Assembly: GCA_902583715.1 (NCBI GenBank)
Contig: CACHXC010000003.1
Coordinates: 54,115-118,114, forward strand
Origin: an uncultured SAR116 cluster alpha proteobacterium
GTDB lineage: Bacteria > Pseudomonadota > Alphaproteobacteria > Puniceispirillales > Puniceispirillaceae
Length of the DNA stretch: 64,000 bases
Reading direction: 5' to 3'
Shown here: positions 1 to 8,224 of the stretch, piece by piece
Layout: the number at the start of each line of letters is the position of its first letter
Position numbering within the stretch: the first letter of the stretch is position 1
The notes under the pieces: model-generated
What the model was told of the DNA's origin: nothing
Database searches by the model: none
Seen by the model: the letters and a program-made list of their open reading frames with translations, nothing else
Translations under genes and position numbers: made by a program

Positions 1-1281
1 TCCATTCCTGATACTGGCACGACAATTTACCGGCCACCCTATAGCCCGACAGCTATCGGGGTATTTGCTGGGCGGTCGCGCGATATGGATTTTCGGCCAA
101 TACGTAAGACGCCAAGTCACAAATGGGCCGAAGAACAAGGCGCGGTGTTTGTCGAGGTGGGCATGTGGTACCGGGCACAATGGTTTCCGCAGGATGGAGA
201 AACGCATTGGCGGCAGTCGGTCGATCGTGAAGTTGCAACAACCCGTTCATCAGTTGGTGTATGTGATGTCACAACGCTCGGCAAAATTGACGTGCAGGGT
301 AGTGATGCCGCAGCCTTTTTGAATAAAATTTACTGCAATGGCTTTGCTAAGGTGGATGTTGGTAAAACCCGCTATGGCCTGATGTTGCGTGAAGATGGAA
401 TCGCCATGGATGATGGCACCGCGGCGCGGCTGGCCGAAGACCATTTCGTTGTCACAACAACAACGGCAAATGCGGTTGGCGTTTATCGTCATATGGAATT
501 TGCCCGGCAGGTTTTGTGGCCTGATCTGGATGTACAATTGATTTCGACGACCGAATCATGGGCGCAATATGCAGTGGCTGGGCCGCATGCGCGTAATTTA
601 TTGCGTAAAATTGTCGATGCTGAATTTGATATATCAAATGAGGCATTCCCCTTTATGGCTTGTGGCGCCATCACTGTATGCGGCGGACTGCGTGCGCGGT
701 TATTCCGTATCTCTTTTTCGGGTGAGTTAGCTTATGAAATTGCCGTGCCGACCCGCTATGGTGACGCCATGATGCGAGCCCTAGTCGAGGCCGGTGAGGA
801 ATTTGGTGGCTGTGCATACGGCACTGAGGCACTTGGCGTGATGCGTATCGAAAAAGGGCATGCGACAAGCAATGAATTAAATGGTACCACGACAGCCTTG
901 AATTTGGGAATGGGCCGGATGGTGTCAACGCGTAAAGACTCCATCGGTGCGGTATTGTCACGTCGTGACGGTTTGGTGGCAGATGATGCGCTTAAGCTTG
1001 TCGGGTTCAAGCCACGCCGTGATAGTGACTCGGTGCCGGCCGGATCGCATCTGATGACCAAGGGTAGCCCAGTCGATGCCGCGCACGACCAAGGCTATGT
1101 GACATCAGCCTGCTATTCGCCAACGCTTGGCCACCATATCGCCATTGGATTTTTAAAATCTGGCGACCAGCGCCTTGGCGAGATCATTCGTCTTGTCAGT
1201 CCGCTAACCAATATCGAACATGATGTCGAAGTGGTATCAGCCCATTTTGTCGATCCAGAGGGAGATAAACTTCGTGCCTAA
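1..1281 (+). CDS. soxA: Sarcosine oxidase alpha subunit-type protein (SoxA/MgdC), C-terminal part, 5' truncated
   Basis: The frame is open from the first base, so only about the last 426 residues are present. The visible part is the GcvT-like (aminomethyltransferase) half of the alpha subunit of heterotetrameric sarcosine oxidase. It begins with the linker typical of SoxA (RPPYSPTAIGVFAGR, then RKTPSHKW) and continues through the T-protein fold that binds tetrahydrofolate. SoxA-type subunits transfer the methyl carbon from N-methylglycine, or from N-methylglutamate in the MgdABCD paralogue, to tetrahydrofolate. soxG overlaps its end. Because mgsABC-gmaS lie 28 kb downstream, this may be mgdC of N-methylglutamate dehydrogenase rather than true soxA. 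The sequence alone does not separate the two. The upstream beta and delta subunit genes would lie left of the window. Confidence 0.9.
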   Translation, partial: SIPDTGTTIYRPPYSPTAIGVFAGRSRDMDFRPIRKTPSHKWAEEQGAVFVEVGMWYRAQWFPQDGETHWRQSVDREVATTRSSVGVCDVTTLGKIDVQGSDAAAFLNKIYCNGFAKVDVGKTRYGLMLREDGIAMDDGTAARLAEDHFVVTTTTANAVGVYRHMEFARQVLWPDLDVQLISTTESWAQYAVAGPHARNLLRKIVDAEFDISNEAFPFMACGAITVCGGLRARLFRISFSGELAYEIAVPTRYGDAMMRALVEAGEEFGGCAYGTEALGVMRIEKGHATSNELNGTTTALNLGMGRMVSTRKDSIGAVLSRRDGLVADDALKLVGFKPRRDSDSVPAGSHLMTKGSPVDAAHDQGYVTSACYSPTLGHHIAIGFLKSGDQRLGEIIRLVSPLTNIEHDVEVVSAHFVDPEGDKLRA

Positions 1282-1837
1282 TTTAACTGCTCTATCGCCT
1301 CTTGGATTTACCGCACCGCATAAAGTCGTTGTGAGTGCTTATACTATCAGCGAGGTTACCGATCGGGCGATGGCATCAATCACTGCCCGCAAAGGCTCTG
1401 CTTCCGCCGTAAAAACCATTTTGACCAAAATTTTAAACCAGTCGGCACCAGAGGTTGGCGGTTATTGTGCTGGCGAGGTTGAGGCTTTTTGGACCGGACA
1501 GGGGCAATGGATGTTGACCGCGCCCTTCGATGATCATGAAGACATCGTAGCTAGCTTTGTTGGCATTTTCAAAGGTAAGGCGTCGCTTACCGAACAAACT
1601 GATGGATGGTGCCGCTTTGCTATTGCCGGGCAAGATATTGACCGGCTATGCTCACTGTTATGTAATATAGATATGCGCACGCTGATGGCCGGAAAGGCTA
1701 ACCGCACATCGATTGAGCATATTGGCTGTTTTCTTGTACGTATTGCTGATGAGTGTTTACACATTATTGCACCGCGTTCGAGTGCAGGATCTCTCTATCA
1801 TGCTATTTCTGCAGCCGCCAAATCAGTACGTTTTTAG
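1274..1837 (+). CDS. soxG: Sarcosine oxidase gamma subunit-type protein (SoxG/MgdD)
   Basis: A protein of 187 residues, the usual size for the gamma subunit of heterotetrameric sarcosine oxidase or MgdD of N-methylglutamate dehydrogenase. The chosen start is GTG at 1274, preceded by GAGGGAGA at 1258-1265. It overlaps the end of soxA by 8 bases, as expected for translationally coupled SoxA-SoxG genes. An in-frame upstream start at 1220 lies inside soxA without a better ribosome site. The sequence is weakly conserved, as usual for this subunit, with a GcvT-like fold and a Q-W-M-L-T-A-P-F core. It is a structural partner of the alpha subunit with no catalytic residues of its own. It is the last gene before the region of different base composition. 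Confidence 0.82.
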   Translation: MPNLTALSPLGFTAPHKVVVSAYTISEVTDRAMASITARKGSASAVKTILTKILNQSAPEVGGYCAGEVEAFWTGQGQWMLTAPFDDHEDIVASFVGIFKGKASLTEQTDGWCRFAIAGQDIDRLCSLLCNIDMRTLMAGKANRTSIEHIGCFLVRIADECLHIIAPRSSAGSLYHAISAAAKSVRF

Positions 1838-2080
1838 GCTCTTGAACCCCTAAAATGAACAGAACTCACGCATTTTTTGACGAGGATCTTTGGCAAAATT
1901 TATCAGTATTGATGCCTATGAGACTGGCTCGGTACCTCAATAATTGCTCAACAATGTCTAAAATCACCAGGTTGCCATAAATTTTCATGATTTATGTCTC
2001 TGATTTACGACAAAGTCTGATAGTCTTTTCTGAGGCTTATGTATTAAATCTGGAACGCAAACACTTTGGTGGAACCTAAC

Positions 2081-2476
2081 ATGGATCAGGGATTGAACAA
2101 AGCTAGGATAGTCATTGGCCATGGAAGCGACTTTGAGATTGTTTGGGTCGAGGATCTTGCTACTCTCTCAGAGATTGAGGGTTTGCTTAAGACCATGAAT
2201 GCCGCCTCAGGTAGCTTGTCAAAAGAAGCAATTCTGGCAACGCTTGATCCAAAAGTTCATTACTGTTTGGACAGGTGTGACAATTCAATTCAGTCGGTCG
2301 CTGAACTTATCGAAAATTTCACTTTTTTGGATGCAACAATTTTCCACAATAGGGAAATGCATGCTTCATTGCACCAAAAAATTTCCATTCAAACAGATCG
2401 ATTTGCTGAATTTAGTTTGTATTTATCTTGTCTGCGCGATGCACTCTCAACATTGCATAATGCTGAGCGTTGTTAG
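2081..2476 (+). CDS. Hypothetical protein
   Basis: An open frame of 131 residues that I do not recognise. ATG at 2081 follows GGTGGA at 2068-2073 at good spacing; in-frame GTG 2069 and TTG 2066 are alternatives. The product is soluble and mildly acidic with no signal peptide or membrane segment. It is mostly predicted helical, with four cysteines, two of them in a D-R-C-D region. It stands alone between soxG and the molybdopterin oxidoreductase, in the same direction as both, at the left edge of the AT-rich block. The 243 bases upstream show no clear promoter. It could be a small regulator or a partner of the enzyme behind it, but nothing in the sequence decides this. Confidence 0.5.
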   Translation: MDQGLNKARIVIGHGSDFEIVWVEDLATLSEIEGLLKTMNAASGSLSKEAILATLDPKVHYCLDRCDNSIQSVAELIENFTFLDATIFHNREMHASLHQKISIQTDRFAEFSLYLSCLRDALSTLHNAERC

Positions 2477-2568
2477 GCTAGCCCGATTAAATGGTACAGT
2501 GTAGACTGACGCTCGGTGAGACGTCGAGGCTCATGCTTTTCTCACGCGAAAATTAGGAGTTATCATCA

Positions 2569-4677
2569 TTGGCGAACATAGAAAATCTTGATGCCAAACG
2601 AGAAGATCAGACTTTCAAGACGGTTTGTCCACATGATTGCCCATCAGCTTGTGGGCTGGAAGTCACACTGGATAAATTTGGCAAGATTACGAAGGTACGT
2701 GGTGGCCAAAATCACAGCTATACTGATGGGGTTGTTTGCGCGAAAGTTGCGCGATATGCGGAGCGTCTTTATCACCCAAAAAGGCTAACGGTTCCGCTTC
2801 GTCGAGCGGGCAAAAAAGGCAGTGGCAAATATAACGAAATTAGTTGGGATGAAGCTTTAGAGGAGATTGCTTGGCGGTTTGATGAAATATCTACACGCCA
2901 TGGTAGTGAGGCGGTGTGGTTATACTATTTTGCTGGAACTATGGGTTTATTAATGAGAGACGGAATAAACCGTCTCGCGAGAGCCAAACAATACTCTGGT
3001 ATGTATGGCACCATTTGCGTCAATCCTGCATGGACTGGCTTCATGGGTGGTACCGGTTTAATAGCTGGTGTTGATCCGCGTGAGATGGCGCTCTCGGATT
3101 GTGTAGTACTTTGGGGCACCAACCCAGTAAATACACAAGTAAACGTCATGCGGCATGCAACGAGAGCTCGCAAAACGCGAAATGCCAAAATTGTTCATAT
3201 TGACATTTACTATAATGCAACTTCAAAGCAAGCAGACTTAGCTTTGATCATAAAGCCAGGCACAGATGCAGCACTCGCTTGTGCGGTTATGCATATCCTG
3301 TTTCGTGATAAACATGCAGACCTTGACTATCTATATGAATATTCTGACTGTCCAGACAAACTTCGAGACCACCTGGCAGCCAGGACACCTGAATGGGCGA
3401 GTAAGATAACGGGTTTATCAACTGGTGAAATTGAGACGTTTGCGCAACTTCTGGGTAACGCTCCTCGAAGCTATTTTCGTCTCGGTTATGGTTTTACCCG
3501 TCAACGCAACGGAGCTGTCAACATGCATGCCGCTTTATCTGTTGCTACAGTTCTGGGTGCGTGGAAATACGAGGGTGGTGGCGCTTTCCACAACAATACT
3601 AATATTTATCGATGGAATAAAACTTTAATTGAGGGCTTGGATATGGACTCGCCCGCTAGAATGTTGGATCAGTCGCGCATTGGTGAAATTCTTTGTGGAG
3701 ACAAAGAAGCTCTGCGCGGCGGTGGTCCAGTTAGGGCAATGTTGATCCAGAATACTAATCCAGCAGTTGTTGCACCTGACACTAACAAAGTCCTGGAAGG
3801 CCTAAAAAGAGACGATTTGTTTTTAGTGGTTCATGAACAATTTATGACTGAGACAGCCAGTTTAGCTGATGTGATATTACCTGCTACCATGTTTCTGGAG
3901 CATGATGACCTTTATCAAGGAGGAGGGCACCAGCATATCATGCTGGGGCAAAAGCTTGTGGATGTTCCAGGCGATTGCCGATCCAATCACCAAGTTATTT
4001 CAGAACTTGGACAACGATTAGGGGTTTTTCATGACGAATTTGATGTTGATGAAGCTGATTTTCTACGTCGAACACTACAGGATTCGGAGCGACCATCTCT
4101 GGACAAGTTTCTGGAGGATCCATGGCTCGATTGTCAGCCAGATTTTGAGCAATCGCATTATTTAAAGGGCTTTTCGTTTGAAGATGGAAAGTTTCGCTTC
4201 TCGGTTGATTGGAAAGCGTTATTGCCCAAAGGCTACGTCAGCAATGAATTATTGGATAATATGCCGCAGTTGCCTGATCATTGGAGTGTATTAGAGTCCA
4301 CTGGGTCAAACACTGGATTTTGCCTCGTTACTGCGCCAGCTAGACATTTTTTAAACTCCAGTTTCACCGAAACTCGGACCTCACGCAGGTTGGAGGGGCG
4401 TCCGTGTGTGCTTATCCATTCTCTTGATGCAGCAAAATTAAATATAGAGGATGGAAGCGTTTGTGAGATTGGGAATAATCGCGGACAAGTCATTATTCAC
4501 GCCAAATTATTTGATGGGTTGAAAAGAGGTGTCTTAGTGGTTGAGAGCCTATGGCCAAACAAAAGTTATATTGGAGGTGTTGGGGTAAATAGCCTTACAG
4601 GCTCCGATCCTGTTGCTCCAGTGGGTGGGGTGGCGTTCCACGATAATGCGGTTTGGATTAAACCACATGAGAGATGA
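2569..4677 (+). CDS. Molybdopterin oxidoreductase, DMSO reductase superfamily
   Basis: A 702-residue catalytic subunit. The N-terminal Fe4S4 domain shows CPHDCPSAC (Cys20, Cys24, Cys28) and Cys57 in GVVCAK. The molybdopterin-binding domain follows (about 75-480), and the C-terminal Molydop_binding domain spans about 570-690. There is no twin-arginine signal, so it is cytoplasmic. The start is TTG at 2569 behind AGGAG at 2555-2559. No iron-sulfur electron-transfer subunit or membrane anchor is encoded nearby, so the electron partner is unknown. The superfamily includes formate dehydrogenases, S- and N-oxide reductases and non-redox members such as acetylene hydratase, and I cannot assign a substrate. 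It lies 10 bases upstream of a nitrile hydratase-like gene set and is almost certainly co-transcribed with it, which suggests the same substrate pathway. Confidence 0.87.
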   Translation: MANIENLDAKREDQTFKTVCPHDCPSACGLEVTLDKFGKITKVRGGQNHSYTDGVVCAKVARYAERLYHPKRLTVPLRRAGKKGSGKYNEISWDEALEEIAWRFDEISTRHGSEAVWLYYFAGTMGLLMRDGINRLARAKQYSGMYGTICVNPAWTGFMGGTGLIAGVDPREMALSDCVVLWGTNPVNTQVNVMRHATRARKTRNAKIVHIDIYYNATSKQADLALIIKPGTDAALACAVMHILFRDKHADLDYLYEYSDCPDKLRDHLAARTPEWASKITGLSTGEIETFAQLLGNAPRSYFRLGYGFTRQRNGAVNMHAALSVATVLGAWKYEGGGAFHNNTNIYRWNKTLIEGLDMDSPARMLDQSRIGEILCGDKEALRGGGPVRAMLIQNTNPAVVAPDTNKVLEGLKRDDLFLVVHEQFMTETASLADVILPATMFLEHDDLYQGGGHQHIMLGQKLVDVPGDCRSNHQVISELGQRLGVFHDEFDVDEADFLRRTLQDSERPSLDKFLEDPWLDCQPDFEQSHYLKGFSFEDGKFRFSVDWKALLPKGYVSNELLDNMPQLPDHWSVLESTGSNTGFCLVTAPARHFLNSSFTETRTSRRLEGRPCVLIHSLDAAKLNIEDGSVCEIGNNRGQVIIHAKLFDGLKRGVLVVESLWPNKSYIGGVGVNSLTGSDPVAPVGGVAFHDNAVWIKPHER

Positions 4678-4687
4678 CCGCAAGTCC

Positions 4688-5062
4688 ATGATTGAGCCCC
4701 AAAGTGGAGGTAGATTGGCACATGATCTAGGTGGCTTTCTTGAACATTTGTTGTGCCATGGCATTGACGTAAGTATTTCAAAAGAAGAAACGCTAAAGCA
4801 ACCTTACGAGGAACGCACGGACGCCCTTTTGTTGCTTCTCAGCGCTGCGGGTAGAGGTCTTTTGAATGTCCATGCCATGCGACGAGCATCGGAGCAATTT
4901 AATCATGAGGATTACTTAAAGCTGTCTTATTATGACAGGTGGTTGAGGGCAATGGTTGCGCTCTGCATTGAGGAAGGCATTTTTTCAGAAGAGGAATGGC
5001 TTGTCAAACGTCAGCAGGTGAAGAGGCAGAGCGAAGCAATTCAACGCAGGAAAAGTGATTGA
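4688..5062 (+). CDS. Nitrile hydratase/thiocyanate hydrolase beta-type subunit, N-terminal half
   Basis: A protein of about 124 residues resembling the N-terminal half of nitrile hydratase beta. It has an early HDLGGF and the helical L-S-Y-Y-D-R-W-L-R-A segment followed by E-E-G-I-F-S-E-E-E-W, typical of that region. In thiocyanate hydrolase and toyocamycin nitrile hydratase the beta subunit is likewise split into two polypeptides. Nitrile hydratase metallochaperones (P14K type) are also homologous to this half, so the gene may additionally help cobalt insertion; no separate activator is seen. ATG 4688 follows a distant GAGAGA. ATG 4667, overlapping the oxidoreductase gene, is an alternative. 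The next gene starts 3 bases after its stop. Confidence 0.78.
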   Translation: MIEPQSGGRLAHDLGGFLEHLLCHGIDVSISKEETLKQPYEERTDALLLLLSAAGRGLLNVHAMRRASEQFNHEDYLKLSYYDRWLRAMVALCIEEGIFSEEEWLVKRQQVKRQSEAIQRRKSD

Positions 5063-5065
5063 GAT

Positions 5066-5353
5066 ATGACTGAAGTGCAGGAATTCCAAATCGGACAAAT
5101 GGTGAATGTAAAAAGTGTTTGCACAAACAAGCATCATCGAGTTCCCTTCTATTTGAAGGGAAAAATTGGAAAAGTTACAGAATATTTGGGCCTTGTGGAA
5201 AACCCGGAGTCAGCTGCTTACTCAAAATACAATCTTGACGTATACCCTTTGTATCGCGTTTGTTTCAAGCAGACAAGCCTTTGGGGCGGTGAGCAAAATG
5301 GTGAGATTTATGCTGATCTTGCCGGAAAATGGCTTTTTGAAGTAGAGGTGTGA
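5066..5353 (+). CDS. Nitrile hydratase/thiocyanate hydrolase beta-type subunit, C-terminal half
   Basis: A 95-residue protein matching the SH3-like C-terminal domain of nitrile hydratase beta. The family features seen in order are an F-x-I-G-Q-x-V-x-V entry strand, HHRVPFYLKGKIGKV, P-L-Y-R-V-C-F, LWGG and Y-A-D-L-A-G-K-W-L. In the classical enzyme this domain is fused to the preceding half. Here, as in thiocyanate hydrolase ScnA, it is a separate chain. The gene lies 3 bases after the N-half gene and ends 2 bases before the alpha-type gene start, so the three products should be made together and form a heterotrimeric unit. Confidence 0.8.
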   Translation: MTEVQEFQIGQMVNVKSVCTNKHHRVPFYLKGKIGKVTEYLGLVENPESAAYSKYNLDVYPLYRVCFKQTSLWGGEQNGEIYADLAGKWLFEVEV

Positions 5354-5355
5354 TA

Positions 5356-5982
5356 GTGCCAACGGAACATAGTCATGGTCATCCGACGGATCCTGATATT
5401 GATGCCCACGCTCTTTCAGAGGGGCAAATTCTTGAGATGGCTTTACGAGAGCTGCTTATAGAAAAAGGGGTTGTCACTCAACCTGAACTGAATGAACAGA
5501 TGAACAGAACTGCATCTCAGTCGGCTTCTTTTGGAGCTTCTGTCATTGCTAGGGCATGGAAAGATGAAGAATTTAAACGCATATTATTAAATAACCCCAA
5601 AGCGGCAATCACTGATCTTGGTTATGACGTTTCACAAATGCCTGATCTGGTCATTGTTGAAAACAAGAGTCAAATACACAATGTCGTTGTCTGCACTTTG
5701 TGCTCATGTTATCCGCGATATATGCTTGGCCCACCTCCCGAGTGGTACCGAAGCGCTGCTTATCGAGCGCGTATTGTTCGTGACCCGCGTGAAGTTTTGC
5801 TCGAATTTGGACTTAAACTACCACCGGATATAAAAATCCGAGTTTATGATAGTACTGCTGATTTGAGATATATGGTTATGCCATTGTGTCCACAGGGAGC
5901 TGAGAGTATGCCTATTGATAAACTTGCGGCGCTTGTCACGAGGGACAGTATGATTGGGGTTGGAACTCCACGATTACTTTAA
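5356..5982 (+). CDS. Nitrile hydratase alpha / thiocyanate hydrolase gamma-like catalytic subunit, cobalt type
   Basis: A 208-residue metal-binding subunit. The claw-setting motif VCTLCSCYPR is intact. Its cysteines fall at 113, 116 and 118, and Thr after the first Cys marks the non-corrin cobalt type (the iron type has Ser). EWYRSAAYRARIVRDPR follows, then R-Y-M-V-M-P and L-V-T-R-D near the C-terminus, which are family hallmarks. Two of the cysteines are normally oxidised to sulfinic and sulfenic acid. The start is taken as GTG 5356, with AGAGG at 5344-5348; GTG 5350 is possible. Known relatives hydrate nitriles to amides or hydrolyse thiocyanate to carbonyl sulfide and ammonia. The split beta subunit and the beta-N, beta-C, alpha order resemble thiocyanate hydrolase. 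The neighbouring formamidases favour a nitrile-to-amide-to-acid route. The substrate is open. Confidence 0.87.
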   Translation: MPTEHSHGHPTDPDIDAHALSEGQILEMALRELLIEKGVVTQPELNEQMNRTASQSASFGASVIARAWKDEEFKRILLNNPKAAITDLGYDVSQMPDLVIVENKSQIHNVVVCTLCSCYPRYMLGPPPEWYRSAAYRARIVRDPREVLLEFGLKLPPDIKIRVYDSTADLRYMVMPLCPQGAESMPIDKLAALVTRDSMIGVGTPRLL

Positions 5983-6076
5983 AAACTGATAACCAACTTG
6001 CACTAGTAATACTTCTTGTAAATTGGTTAGAAGAAAAACATGATTTATTAATTTTCGAATCAATCAAACACTTTTA

Positions 6077-6107
6077 TTGACCGCAAGATATTTCAAGAAA
6101 TTATGAT
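6077..6107 (+). promoter_or_regulatory. Candidate sigma-70 promoter upstream of the MetX-like gene
   Basis: TTGACC at 6077-6082 and TATGAT at 6102-6107 are separated by 19 bases, longer than ideal. It sits in the 171-base AT-rich gap after the nitrile hydratase-like genes and 46 bases before the next start codon. It would let the 6154-8638 genes be expressed separately from the genes behind them. Confidence 0.3.
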
Positions 6108-6153
6108 TTTTGCCGCCATTTGTGCTAGATTTCTAGAATTGAAAGGTTGTTAG

Positions 6154-7170
6154 ATGCCAACGTCTGCTTCTGTTGTTAGTATTGGCGACACCGAGCTGCA
6201 AAGCGGTGTTGTTCTACCTGACTTAAAAATCTCACATAGTACTTTCGGGACTTTGAATGCCACGCGTAGCAATGCAATTCTGTTGCCGACGTTTTATGGT
6301 GGCAAACACTCCGACTATGAGCCAATGATTGGTGTTGACAAGGCGCTGGACCCATCTAAATATTTTATTATTGTGGTCGATATGATGTGCAATGGTCTGT
6401 CATCATCACCTTCCAATAGCGCATCGCCATTTTCAGGAGCAAATTTTCCTAAAGTCACCCATTGGGACAACGTGCATGCGCAACAGAAAATGCTTGAACA
6501 GGGGTATGGTATTGAGTCGCTGTCACTAGTATCTGGTTTTTCGATGGGTGGGCAGCAGGCCAATCATTGGGCAGCAATTTTTCCAGACCGGGTTGAGAGA
6601 ATGATCTCATGGTGTGGAAGTGCGGTAACATCTCCTCATAATTGGGTCTTCCTCGAGGGTGTAAAAGCAGGGTTAGTTACTGATCCAACGTTTGCGGGTG
6701 GTGCTTATGTAAATCCACCTGAGGCGGGTATTCGTGCCTTTGCTCGGATCTGGGCTGGCTGGGGGCCTTCACAGGCTTTTTATAGGAATAAACTGCATGT
6801 AGATTTGGGTCAGGCGACGGCCGCGGATCATATGAGTGAATTTTGGGAGCCTAATTTTTTAGCATTCGATGCTAATGATCTATTGGGAATGATGCACACA
6901 TGGCAAGTTGCAAACATTGCTGATAATGAGATTTATAACGGTGATTTTGAGGCAGCGTGCAAGGCGATCAAAGCTAAGACAATTTTAATGCCTTGCGAGA
7001 CTGACCTTTACTTTCCAGTTGCTGACAATGAAATCCAGGCATCGTTAATGACAAATGCAGAGTTGCGTCCCATTCCCTCTGATTGGGGGCACATCGCAGG
7101 AGCACCGGGGCTCAATCCAGTTGATAGCGCTTTTATCGACAATGCGCACCGTGAATTGCTCGCATCCTAA
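6154..7170 (+). CDS. Alpha/beta hydrolase, homoserine O-acetyltransferase (MetX)-like
   Basis: A 338-residue alpha/beta-hydrolase of the MetX-like group. The nucleophile elbow GFSMGG places Ser130. A late Asp lies in CETDLYFPVAD and the His in DWGHIAGAPG, completing a catalytic triad. MetX relatives acetylate homoserine, but many divergent members inside catabolic clusters are hydrolases or acyltransferases on other substrates. No methionine or sulfur-assimilation gene is nearby, so a role in methionine synthesis is doubtful. It is followed 53 bases later by a formamidase-type gene and shares its direction. The ATG at 6154 follows an AAAGGTTG ribosome site. Confidence 0.75.
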   Translation: MPTSASVVSIGDTELQSGVVLPDLKISHSTFGTLNATRSNAILLPTFYGGKHSDYEPMIGVDKALDPSKYFIIVVDMMCNGLSSSPSNSASPFSGANFPKVTHWDNVHAQQKMLEQGYGIESLSLVSGFSMGGQQANHWAAIFPDRVERMISWCGSAVTSPHNWVFLEGVKAGLVTDPTFAGGAYVNPPEAGIRAFARIWAGWGPSQAFYRNKLHVDLGQATAADHMSEFWEPNFLAFDANDLLGMMHTWQVANIADNEIYNGDFEAACKAIKAKTILMPCETDLYFPVADNEIQASLMTNAELRPIPSDWGHIAGAPGLNPVDSAFIDNAHRELLAS

Positions 7171-7174
7171 ATTA

Positions 7175-7194
7175 GGCACATTCAATTTTGTGCC
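7175..7194. other. Intercistronic hairpin between MetX-like and FmdA-type genes
   Basis: Perfect 6-base arms GGCACA (7175-7180) and TGTGCC (7189-7194) flank an 8-base loop. It starts 5 bases after the upstream stop codon. No T-run follows on either strand, so it is a possible processing or stability element rather than an intrinsic terminator. Confidence 0.4.
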
Positions 7195-7223
7195 ACAATA
7201 ATCATATTCAGGAAAATTTCGAC

Positions 7224-8162
7224 ATGACAAAAGGTAAAACTGAACAAGGTAGGGCACTCTTCCGCAGAGATGAGCTGAAATTTGCTTTCGTGGCAACCGA
7301 TGACTTTGTTGGCACCGTCAATACTGGCCAAATTTTTGAGGTTGAAACTGAAATAAACATAAATGGTGGTGTATTGACAAGTTTGGATAAACAACTCACC
7401 GAAGATGACGTCACTTTGCCGTTTGTGAACCCTGTTACAGGTCCTATCAAAGTAGAAGGTGCGAAAGCTGGTGACATGCTTCGAGTTTTTATCCACAAAG
7501 TTGATGTGGAGGGCATTGGCACCACAGCATTGTGGCCTGGGGTTGGCATTTTTCCAGATTGGTGTCGTCAGAAAGAATTTGGAATAAAGAATCACAATGT
7601 TCGGGTTAAAGATGGGATCGTCCATTGGTCAGATAAAGTTAAACTACCCGTCAAACCAATGATTGGGTGTATCGCAACAGCACCAGTAAATGGCGGGCTT
7701 ATGACAGTCGATTGTGATAAGGTTGGCGGTAATTTGGACGTACAGGAAGTGACTGACGGAAACGTTGTGATGTTACCTGTCCACCATGATGGCGCCTATC
7801 TTTATCTAGGCGATTGTCATGCTATTCAAGGTGATGGTGAGTGCAATGGCATGGGAGCTATTGAAATCGCTGCGCACCTGACAGTCGAGGTGGAAGTAAG
7901 TCCTCGTCCTCCAGAAATGACTTGGCCACGAATAGACACTCCAACTCACATCTGTACCATAGGTTGTGCTAGGCCTCTTGAAGATGCGATGAGGTTAGCG
8001 TTTCAAGAAATGGTGTTTTGGTTAAGTGCAGATTATGGGCTTAGTTATGAGGAGGCATATATGCTTTTGGGGCAGGTTGCAGAGGCAAGATGCACACAAA
8101 TGGTTAATCCAAAATACACCTATATTTGTAAAGTATCAAAAGATGTGTTGGAGCAACTCTAG
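7224..8162 (+). CDS. Acetamidase/formamidase family protein (FmdA/AmdA)
   Basis: A 312-residue member of the FmdA_AmdA family, which hydrolyses short amides such as formamide or acetamide to the acid and ammonia. The hallmark LGDCHAIQGDGE is present. There is an acidic, metal-dependent core and no signal peptide, so it is cytoplasmic. ATG 7224 is chosen because AGGAAAA lies at proper distance; an in-frame start at 7188 lies in the intercistronic hairpin region. It stands downstream of the nitrile hydratase-like and MetX-like genes and upstream of a GlcG-like gene. A natural reading is that it hydrolyses the amide formed upstream. A second, longer homologue with a zinc ribbon is at 24557. Confidence 0.82.
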   Translation: MTKGKTEQGRALFRRDELKFAFVATDDFVGTVNTGQIFEVETEININGGVLTSLDKQLTEDDVTLPFVNPVTGPIKVEGAKAGDMLRVFIHKVDVEGIGTTALWPGVGIFPDWCRQKEFGIKNHNVRVKDGIVHWSDKVKLPVKPMIGCIATAPVNGGLMTVDCDKVGGNLDVQEVTDGNVVMLPVHHDGAYLYLGDCHAIQGDGECNGMGAIEIAAHLTVEVEVSPRPPEMTWPRIDTPTHICTIGCARPLEDAMRLAFQEMVFWLSADYGLSYEEAYMLLGQVAEARCTQMVNPKYTYICKVSKDVLEQL

Positions 8163-8224
8163 TATCAACAGTTGATATATTGACAGCCTTAATTAGTAGA
8201 CCTCAACAAAGGGAGACCTGTTAC

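Noticed and set aside
1855..1980. Short open frame of about 41 codons after soxG
   Set aside because: It has no ribosome site, no recognisable motif and no neighbour support; it could be a gene remnant but nothing shows that.
6154..7170. Assignment of this gene as true homoserine O-acetyltransferase metX
   Set aside because: No methionine-pathway gene is nearby and the cluster is catabolic; only the MetX-like fold and triad are supported.
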